NCBI GenBank assembly: GCA_947448695.1
Contig: CANFOL010000022.1
Coordinates: 1-34,381 of the forward strand
Direction of reading: 5' to 3'
Source of the DNA: Burkholderiaceae bacterium
GTDB lineage: Bacteria; Pseudomonadota; Gammaproteobacteria; Burkholderiales; Burkholderiaceae
Length of the DNA: 34,381 nt
The notes below the pieces were generated by a model that had not been told where the DNA came from, made no database searches, and saw only the letters and a program-made list of their open reading frames with translations. Within the stretch, counting starts at the first letter, position 1, and the number at the start of each line of letters is the position of its first letter. Positions 28,242-34,381 of this stretch are shown in pieces. The position numbers and the translations under genes are program-made.

Positions 28242-28807
28242 TAAGTTGTATTTTTTGATTTTTCTACACAAACTATTACAGCTTTACCACTCATTCTAGG
28301 TTTAATTTGAGTATCAAATTGAGTTGAAATTTTCTCTAATTAACACTCGATTTTTGAAGTGTAAATTAAATTAAACAATCTCTATAGGCAGCATTAAAAA
28401 TTAGATTAGATCAACTTTACTTGCCATTTTATCAAGATAAACCACACGACAAACTCTAGCTAAGGCCTGCAGGGCATCCCCAAATAGTCCAAGGCCCCAA
28501 CAAGCATAAAATGGCGTTTGATGACTCAGGTATCAAAAGTGAAAAACTCTAAAAAATGTGTCGAAATTGCACGATACCTAAACCTTGAGAAGTTGCTCTT
28601 ATCCTATTATGATTCACTCAGTGAAACTATGGACTAGGCCATCCGACCAAAATAGCTCCGTTTGTAAAAGTGGTGCAATCATAAGCTCCGACTACTCAGA
28701 GGTTTTCGATCCTAACAACAAATAAAATCAACAATTTACAAATTAATCAATTGCATCAAACCACATCATATGTGACCCACTTGCCTAAAATATTCCCAAC
28801 AGTTTCA
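28242..28807. other. Spacer with left repeat copy and possible gene remnants
   Basis: A 566-bp region between the cyclase and the convergent alpha/beta hydrolase gene. It contains the left copy of the direct repeat (28508-28657). In one frame (28397-28552) a coding-like stretch is interrupted by a single TAG. No intact gene is present. Confidence 0.5.
28508..28657 (+). repeat. Left copy of a ~150-bp imperfect direct repeat
   Basis: It aligns by eye with 34140-34284. The best part (28577-28657) starts CCTAAACCTTGAGAA and ends CAAAATAGCT, with roughly 80-85% identity and one indel. The left part (from AAATGGCGTTTGATG) is weaker. It contains the hairpin TTCAC-TCA-GTGAA and a second 4-bp stem at 28640-28651. 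It lies on the distal side of the CHAT gene cluster. Confidence 0.8.
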
Positions 28808-29578
28808 CTACTGTCGTAATATAAATTGGGCAGCTTCATCTACAAATCTCAGCTCCATTTTGTTAAATCCATGATACGCAAATGACTGACAGTCATTACC
28901 CTCGCTGATACCACCATCAATTAATATTAATTTAGATAGAAGATTTTGGGGTCTATCTCTAATAATTCTTTTTGAATTTTCTGGAAGGCTTCCAAGACAA
29001 GAGTCTTGAATATGATGTATAGCTTCGAGTGGGATTATTACCTTATCATCTAAGGATACAGATCGAACAGTTCCGGCAATAATGGCTCCAGCAACTTTTT
29101 TTTGATTAGTCAGATCTCTATTCAAAAAATTGGCAACGGTAGACGTTCCCATGCTATGCCCAAAGATCCAGATGGGAAGATTCAATTTGGCACGATAGAA
29201 ATCAATGACTTCATTGACTCGCTGAAGATGGTCATCTCTGATACGAAGATCACCCCTTTTTAAATCACCTAAATCATAGGGGGTATCTACTAATACGGCG
29301 TTAATCCCATACTGCGCCCATATATCTTTCGAGCGGACAAATGTGTGGCTATTTTTCGTTGACCCATCATCTTGAAGTCTTAACATACCCCCACCGCCAG
29401 GATATAACAAAACTAATGCTTGGGGGTTCTGCACTGCCAATAGAAGTGTTCTTGTCGGAGGACTATCCACATGAGGAACATCAAAGACTTGTGAGAACGA
29501 AGAAAAATTAATTACTAAAAAGCCGATAAGCACTACAAGTTTTCTGGTTTTTATAAATCGCAAGATGTTAAGACCCAA
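28808..29578 (-). CDS. Exported alpha/beta hydrolase
   Basis: This 256-residue protein has an N-terminal hydrophobic signal or anchor (about 13-30), so it is probably periplasmic or membrane-attached. It shows the alpha/beta-hydrolase nucleophile elbow GHSMG at 140-144 (Ser142), an oxyanion-side strand LVLLYPGGGG and a candidate acid in LILIDGG. A candidate catalytic histidine lies in SFAYHGFNK near the C-terminus. The substrate (ester, lipid or peptide) is unknown. It is the last gene of the CHAT operon and overlaps the membrane protein gene upstream by 11 bp, so it is very probably made together with it. Confidence 0.85.
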   Translation of the reverse strand: MGLNILRFIKTRKLVVLIGFLVINFSSFSQVFDVPHVDSPPTRTLLLAVQNPQALVLLYPGGGGMLRLQDDGSTKNSHTFVRSKDIWAQYGINAVLVDTPYDLGDLKRGDLRIRDDHLQRVNEVIDFYRAKLNLPIWIFGHSMGTSTVANFLNRDLTNQKKVAGAIIAGTVRSVSLDDKVIIPLEAIHHIQDSCLGSLPENSKRIIRDRPQNLLSKLILIDGGISEGNDCQSFAYHGFNKMELRFVDEAAQFILRQ

Positions 29579-30359
29579 TCATGCCCTTAAGGCCCGTGTA
29601 TATTGAAAGGGCTGTTGTACCCAAAGCAACAATAGTTCCACCATACTCTTGTAAAGCTTTCATAATCCCATGGATACTACGGGGACTTAATTGACCATCA
29701 CTCAAACCTGCAGCTACAACATTGATCAGAGGGCTAATAGTTTTAGTCCTACGGTATCTTTGTTCACTTGTATAAGCAACGCCACCAAGCAGCATTCCAG
29801 TTAAGAAGCTAAATGTGATACTTGCCGAATACTCAATTACCTCTTTCCACTCAAAAAGGTTTTGAGGTAATACAGGTGTGTGATCCACTAAACTAGTTAT
29901 CCAACTCATACCAATCACAGATGAAATGGCCAAAAATACTACCCCCATAAACCAAGGCAACAACCTATTTTGATGCCCTCTAAATAGCAAATAGGCAAAT
30001 GGAAGCGGTAAAGCTATTGAAATGATTCTGAGATAAATCATCTTGGTGTCATAAACTACGGTGATAAGCCAATGTGCCAAAAGTAAAACCAATAAAGGCA
30101 CAACCAAATATAGAGCAATATCTACAATCCAATCAGAGATCGCTTTTGGAGCAACCAATTTTTGCTCCTGCTCATCAAGCATGAGCTCAAGCTCGCCAAT
30201 TCTTTTTTCATATGCCTCATGATCAGGGATCTCAGAAAGACGCTTTTCTAATTCGGCAACCTTGGCCATCATAGGCTTGAACAGATACAAGTCACGAGTA
30301 CAAGTCTTGCAGACTACTGCTTCTTCAGCAACCTCTGACAAGCAATAAGGGCAAATCAT
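29568..30359 (-). CDS. Zinc-ribbon, coiled-coil membrane protein
   Basis: I do not recognise a named family. The 263-residue protein begins with a zinc-ribbon pattern CPYC (3-6) and CKTC (17-20). A charged coiled coil follows (about 31-68, AELEKRLSEI ... IGELELMLDEQEQKL). Then come about four membrane segments (near 78-100, 108-124, 132-153 and 176-196) and a C-terminal helical part ending in a weakly hydrophobic segment (about 240-260). The zinc ribbon is expected on the cytoplasmic side. The ATG overlaps the stop of the upstream gene as TAATG, and the stop overlaps the hydrolase start by 11 bp. It could connect the periplasmic CHAT protease with the cytoplasm. That is inference from gene order. 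Confidence 0.8.
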   Translation of the reverse strand: MICPYCLSEVAEEAVVCKTCTRDLYLFKPMMAKVAELEKRLSEIPDHEAYEKRIGELELMLDEQEQKLVAPKAISDWIVDIALYLVVPLLVLLLAHWLITVVYDTKMIYLRIISIALPLPFAYLLFRGHQNRLLPWFMGVVFLAISSVIGMSWITSLVDHTPVLPQNLFEWKEVIEYSASITFSFLTGMLLGGVAYTSEQRYRRTKTISPLINVVAAGLSDGQLSPRSIHGIMKALQEYGGTIVALGTTALSIYTGLKGMIGS

Positions 30360-30796
30360 TATTTATTGACTACTAAAGTTAAAACAGTGTTGGTTTCACG
30401 CCCATCAGTATCTTTCACAGTTACACGAATAGTATGAGTTCCAGGAGGAACATCAGCTTTTGCAAAATCAATGCCATTAGCCGAAATTGCACTTTTTAGT
30501 CTTGGTGTCAGGTCTACAAAAGGCGACTTTAAATACATTACTTTTACAGATGTAGGATCAATTTTGGATTCCCCTCTAGCCTCAAAGGCAACTTTGAGAT
30601 CAAATGGTGACATAACTGGAGTGTCAACTTCGGGAGAATTTAATTTAACGGCTGGTCCACGTGAGATCCCACGTGTCGCTAAGGTGCCCGATGCTTGGGG
30701 TAAAGCCGCCTCTAATGGGCTGATTAAAGGCGCAGCGAAAGTAGCGGCGCTCGACATAAAAAAAGCAGTAATACAGATATTTTGAATTAATTTCAT
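30359..30796 (-). CDS. Small exported protein with an Ig-like C-terminal strand pattern
   Basis: This is a 145-residue protein with a signal peptide (about 1-21, ending SSAATFAA). The mature region is beta-rich: FDLKVAFEARGESKIDPTSVKV, then PPGTHTIRVTVKDTDGRETNTVLTLVV, which recalls bacterial Ig-like or fibronectin-type strands. I do not recognise a named family. It sits 29 bp after the CHAT gene and is coupled to the zinc-ribbon gene by a TAATG overlap. It may be a partner or substrate of the CHAT protease. Confidence 0.75.
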   Translation of the reverse strand: MKLIQNICITAFFMSSAATFAAPLISPLEAALPQASGTLATRGISRGPAVKLNSPEVDTPVMSPFDLKVAFEARGESKIDPTSVKVMYLKSPFVDLTPRLKSAISANGIDFAKADVPPGTHTIRVTVKDTDGRETNTVLTLVVNK

Positions 30797-30825
30797 GGTT
30801 ACCTCAACTTTTTAACAACTTATTA

Positions 30826-33800
30826 TTAATCGCCTACAACTACAAACGGCGCCCAAAACAGGGGATGAGCGTAGGCATACTTCATATTATTACCCTCTTT
30901 CATTCCACCATTATCTATCTGACTAAGCATCGCTTGTCTAAGTAATTCCGCCTTACTTGTATTACTAGCTTTTTGCTGTGTTCTAAATAGATCTGTCATC
31001 AGCGTTCTGGATGCCACGGAGTCAACTGGCCAATTAGAAACTAATAAAGCCTTAGCCCCTGCAAAAAAGAATGCCCTACCTAAACCAGATACCGCTTCAG
31101 AACCAGCGCCCTCGCCTGCGGCAGTATTGCAAGCAGAAAGAACTACCCAGTCAGCGTTGAGCTTTAAAGTAAGGACTTTGTCCATTGTCAATAAACCATC
31201 ATCATTGTCACCGGTGACATCAGGGGATGATAAAGCGAGAGCTGGTTGAGTCAAACCATCAAGCTCTCCGGGCACTAAACCGTGTGTTGCAAACATGACT
31301 ACCCTACGATTAGACAAATCCATGGACATCACTTGCTTGACTGAAGCCTGTTGGTGGAGATAAATATCTCCACTCCTAGCCCCGATTGCTTTACCAATTT
31401 CTTCTAACTCAATACTGGTATCAGGTAAGCTCGGTAATAAGGCAAGCTCTGCCGAACTCACTCCAGAAGTCTTTGGGGCACTTCGTAAATTGAGGGGAAT
31501 ACCTCGGGTTGCCAGCTGAGTTACTTTAGTCTGTTTTTCAGCAGTCTTTTGATGTTGGACGCTAAAGTAAGGATCACCAAAACCAATGAAATTTTCACGA
31601 TTAACTTTCCCTGGAGGCAAAGATCGAAGCGCTGTAAGTGCAGTAACAGATGGGATTTGTGCAACAGCAATATCCCTAGTTAGCCAAGGCACGTCTTTAT
31701 AGCCACTAAATAGAGTAGGGCCAGCTTTTGAGGGTTGTGCCACAGGTTTAGTCACCAATAACGAAAGTGGCAATTGGCCTAAGTCCGCATGAGGCACCGT
31801 AAGCATCACCTTTTTACCTACGAGTGCACCTTGAACTGGTGCCAATATTTGCCGATAAAGCTGGTTCGCTAACATCACATCAAACGCAGGAATTTCATCG
31901 ATAGTCGCCACACCAGGATCAAGGGCCTTACGCAACTCGGAGACCTCCTTTGCAATTTGAGCTTTACCTATAGATAATTGCGCAAACTGCACTGGACTAT
32001 CTTTTGTAATTGCCCAAACATAGCCCACTTTTTCTTCAAAGTACCAAGCAACTAAGACCTCATCTGGTTTTATGAGTTTTTGAGAGCGCTCAACTGAAGC
32101 TGGTTTAGGCTCCACTAACTCAGCATAATCAGGAAATTTACGCTCGATTTCTTTTTTTAGATCTTCTCGTTGAGATTTAAAGTTGCCAATATCGGCACGA
32201 ATCTTTGCCTGAACTGTTGGAATTTGTTGCTCTGGAGGTGAGGACAACAAACCAGTCAATAGTTCTGATAAAGTATTAATTCGCTGTTGAAGATCTTGCT
32301 CACTTCGAGCAAGGGAAGCCAATTTAGGATCTGAGATATTGGCACGAGCTGCGCTAGATGTAAGCGCTCGCTGAACACCACTTCCTCTGGCAAAATCAGC
32401 AATCTGAAATGCCTCAGCTGCTGCGAATCCTGAAGTATCTGCTTTTGCTTGTTGTGCAAGCGCGGCAAGATACTCTTCTAAGACATAAGTTAAACGTTGG
32501 GTCTGACCGATACTCTGGGTCGCATTCTCAGCATCATTTCGTGCCTGATTTAATAAAATTGGCACAGATACCTTAAACTCAGATAAAGCTTGAGGATTAT
32601 TTCCCTTTAAATGTAACGCTGAAGCATTAAATGCTTTAATCATAGCCACAAAAGAAGAGTCCTTATTAGCATCATTCGTACTTTTCATTAACAAATTAGC
32701 TGTCATCTGCTGAGCTTGATCAAACTTTTTAATTTTTAATAATGCTAAAACCCAGCTAAGATCTTCGGTTTTAAAGTTCTTTGCAAGCTCAAGATCTGAT
32801 TTAATACCTACCGCCATCTCATTAAATACTTTGTCAGCTAGGTCATACTTAGCATCTGCAACCAATGCATTTCCATACGCTCTACGAGCATTTGCTAATG
32901 TAATTGAATTGCTCGCAACACCAGCCTCTTGAACGGACTTAAGGCCGGCTTGAGCAAGTAACAAAGCCTCTGCAGACCGGCCTTGCTCATTAATGACCCT
33001 CGAAAGAACAAATAGAGATCTTCCAACATCAGTGGAACTTTTTCCAAATGAATCAAGTGCAAATTGCGTTGCCTTTCGAGCATAGAATTCAGCATCAATT
33101 AATTTGCGCTGTTGCAACAAAGCGGAAGATAAATTTAATTGGCGACTAATGATCTGCGTTATGTGCCCCCGTGGATTCGTAGTTGCATCTGAAAAAACTC
33201 TTACCACTTGGTCTAGTTGGTCCACCTTTTTGGCGGATCCTTTAATCCGCTGATAGTCCTCCTCAAGAAGATAAATTGCACGTCGAAGAGCTCGCTCACT
33301 CTCCACCCATTGCCCTTGGTTTAAGAAATAAATTCCTCGAGCGCTCTCATATTGAGACTCCCATATAGACCCATAAGTGGCGAAATTACGAGAATTTCTT
33401 AATTTGACAAATAAATTCTGTTGCGCCTCTAACTCTTTTTTTGCCTCATCAAAGTTACCTGCAATCGAATAGGCATTGACTAGTTGTCGCCTTATTGCTA
33501 ATTGCCAACCTGTATTATTTGGCAATCTGGATGCCTGCCAATCCTTTGCCCTTTCAAAGGCTTTAATTGACTCGGTATTATTTCCACCGAAGTTCTCATA
33601 AACACCTAAATCCACAAGATCGCCTAAGTATAGTAAAGGATCGCTTGAAGGATAGGTTTCAACAACCAACCGAATATCTGCAATAGCTTGATTCATAGCC
33701 CCTAGGTCCTGATTTGCCTTTGCACGTCGACTATAAAATGCATTTAACTCTTCATTATTCTGTGTGGCAGGAATTGGCAAGGATGCGATTTTTTCAGCCT

Positions 33801-33993
33801 TCTCCATTTGAGTGATGTCTCGCTTAGCTTGCTCTAACAAACGAAGAACATCCTTAACATCTCTTGGTGGAGCCTTTATGTTTTCAATATTTAACTCTTC
33901 TTTGCCCTGTGCAGCAAAAGCAGGCAAAGTAATGACATTGCAACAGAGCAAGACTGTGTAAATGCATAATTTAGCAATGTACTTTATAGGCAT
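30826..33993 (-). CDS. Exported TPR-CHAT caspase-like protease
   Basis: The 1055-residue protein starts with a signal peptide (cleavage likely after PAFAA, near residue 28). Tetratricopeptide-type helical repeats follow (about 45-520), then a coiled region (about 555-640). The C-terminal CHAT domain (about 640-1055) has the complete His-Cys dyad: His904 in FATHGLVPGE and Cys955 in LSACNTAAGEG. The family phrases VPHADLGQLPLSLL and GLGRAFFFAGAKALLVSNWPV are also present. CHAT enzymes are caspase/separase-like cysteine peptidases, in several known cases serving in immunity or programmed responses. A secreted form with TPRs is of unknown role. No ribosome site is seen at the ATG. It is the first gene of a four-gene operon (CHAT, small exported protein, zinc-ribbon membrane protein, hydrolase). 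Confidence 0.92.
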   Translation of the reverse strand: MPIKYIAKLCIYTVLLCCNVITLPAFAAQGKEELNIENIKAPPRDVKDVLRLLEQAKRDITQMEKAEKIASLPIPATQNNEELNAFYSRRAKANQDLGAMNQAIADIRLVVETYPSSDPLLYLGDLVDLGVYENFGGNNTESIKAFERAKDWQASRLPNNTGWQLAIRRQLVNAYSIAGNFDEAKKELEAQQNLFVKLRNSRNFATYGSIWESQYESARGIYFLNQGQWVESERALRRAIYLLEEDYQRIKGSAKKVDQLDQVVRVFSDATTNPRGHITQIISRQLNLSSALLQQRKLIDAEFYARKATQFALDSFGKSSTDVGRSLFVLSRVINEQGRSAEALLLAQAGLKSVQEAGVASNSITLANARRAYGNALVADAKYDLADKVFNEMAVGIKSDLELAKNFKTEDLSWVLALLKIKKFDQAQQMTANLLMKSTNDANKDSSFVAMIKAFNASALHLKGNNPQALSEFKVSVPILLNQARNDAENATQSIGQTQRLTYVLEEYLAALAQQAKADTSGFAAAEAFQIADFARGSGVQRALTSSAARANISDPKLASLARSEQDLQQRINTLSELLTGLLSSPPEQQIPTVQAKIRADIGNFKSQREDLKKEIERKFPDYAELVEPKPASVERSQKLIKPDEVLVAWYFEEKVGYVWAITKDSPVQFAQLSIGKAQIAKEVSELRKALDPGVATIDEIPAFDVMLANQLYRQILAPVQGALVGKKVMLTVPHADLGQLPLSLLVTKPVAQPSKAGPTLFSGYKDVPWLTRDIAVAQIPSVTALTALRSLPPGKVNRENFIGFGDPYFSVQHQKTAEKQTKVTQLATRGIPLNLRSAPKTSGVSSAELALLPSLPDTSIELEEIGKAIGARSGDIYLHQQASVKQVMSMDLSNRRVVMFATHGLVPGELDGLTQPALALSSPDVTGDNDDGLLTMDKVLTLKLNADWVVLSACNTAAGEGAGSEAVSGLGRAFFFAGAKALLVSNWPVDSVASRTLMTDLFRTQQKASNTSKAELLRQAMLSQIDNGGMKEGNNMKYAYAHPLFWAPFVVVGD

Positions 33994-34027
33994 AACATTT
34001 TTTAACGTTTATTTAATATTTATAAAA

Positions 34028-34036
34028 ATTATATCA
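34028..34036 (-). promoter_or_regulatory. Probable extended -10 of the CHAT operon
   Basis: On the minus strand TGATATAAT is a perfect TATAAT with the extended TGN element, 35 bp upstream of the CHAT start codon. No good -35 is seen, which is typical of extended -10 promoters. Confidence 0.5.
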
Positions 34037-34139
34037 ATATTACGGTGAAATAACCCACTGCCATCCTAAGAAATTGTTGATTGTATGTGATTAAACCAAA
34101 ACCTATTAGAGCCAGTCCCCATACAGAAAACGTCGTTTT

Positions 34140-34284
34140 AAATGACATTTGATCACGAGCGCATCAATAAAATCTACCAATAAATGTGTCCCAAATGTGC
34201 GCTGCCTAAACCTTGAGAAATCGACCATCCTCTTGATGATTCACTCGGTGAAACTATGGACTAGACCATTCGGTCAAAATAGCT
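34140..34284 (+). repeat. Right copy of the ~150-bp imperfect direct repeat
   Basis: This is the counterpart of 28508-28657 in the same orientation, ending 16 bp before the tRNA. It keeps the hairpin TTCAC-TCG-GTGAA and has GACC-ATTC-GGTC at 34264-34275, a fully paired 4-bp stem. The right end overlaps the probable tRNA promoter. Confidence 0.8.
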
Positions 34285-34291
34285 ATATAAT
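34262..34291 (+). promoter_or_regulatory. Probable tRNA-Met promoter
   Basis: TAGACC (34262-34267) and TATAAT (34286-34291) are spaced by 18 bp and would start transcription just before the tRNA. The -35 matches the consensus in four of six positions. The promoter lies mostly within the right repeat copy. Confidence 0.5.
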
Positions 34292-34300
34292 TATAAGTTC

Positions 34301-34377
<77 letters not shown>

Positions 34378-34381
34378 AAAT

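Larger units (their letters stand above)
33994..34300. other. Spacer between CHAT operon and tRNA-Met
   Basis: A 307-bp region with the CHAT promoter on the left and the right repeat copy (34140-34284). The probable tRNA promoter lies at the right end. No ORF is convincing. Confidence 0.6.

Noticed and set aside
28808..33993. Gasdermin or type III-E CRISPR (Craspase) link for the CHAT protein
   Set aside because: No gasdermin-like protein, CRISPR repeat or gRAMP gene is present. The CHAT protein is also exported, which does not fit those cytoplasmic systems.

Overview
The window looks like a chromosomal segment of a low-GC betaproteobacterium of the Burkholderiaceae, most like Polynucleobacter. 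This rests on the block recA-recX-DUF2889-sucC-sucD-terC, the family-level appearance of the proteins and the AT-rich base composition. The assignment is by recognition of gene order and protein style, not by a database search.

Layout. Positions 1-1251 hold the 3' part of a multipass membrane protein gene. Positions 1298-6505 (minus strand) hold the housekeeping block: SOS-controlled recA, recX, a DUF2889 gene, succinyl-CoA synthetase sucC/sucD with a terminator, then a TerC-type transporter. Positions 6860-17100 are a mixed metabolic stretch: an MHS-type MFS transporter with its own terminator, a DUF2236 (MpaB-type) protein, a secreted SOUL haem-binding protein, a 3-mercaptopyruvate sulfurtransferase, the ferrous iron system feoA-feoB with a probable Fur site, a MOSC protein, a nitrilase-superfamily amidohydrolase and an ABC-F ATPase. 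Positions 17457-22238 (minus) carry a quinone-oxidoreductase-like dehydrogenase, an acyl-CoA ligase of the DmdB type and a gamma-glutamyltransferase. Positions 22599-24869 carry a TerC-UspA fusion transcribed divergently from an NhaR-like LysR regulator. Positions 25347-28241 form a probable cyclic-di-GMP module: a PilZ/YcgR-like receptor, a PhnD-like periplasmic binding protein and a membrane diguanylate cyclase whose GTG start overlaps the binding-protein gene.

The last part is the least ordinary. Four tightly packed minus-strand genes (28808-33993) encode a secreted TPR-CHAT caspase-like protease (His904/Cys955), a small exported protein, a zinc-ribbon/coiled-coil membrane protein and an exported alpha/beta hydrolase. 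Two imperfect direct repeats of about 150 bp flank this cluster (28508-28657 and 34140-34284). The right copy lies directly against an intact tRNA-Met(CAT) gene (34301-34377). This arrangement suggests a small insertion next to a tRNA gene, or a duplication of the tRNA upstream region. The repeats contain two short hairpins, one of them with a compensatory base change between copies. I regard the CHAT cluster with its repeat/tRNA borders as the best candidate for an undescribed system here. Its function is not established by the sequence.
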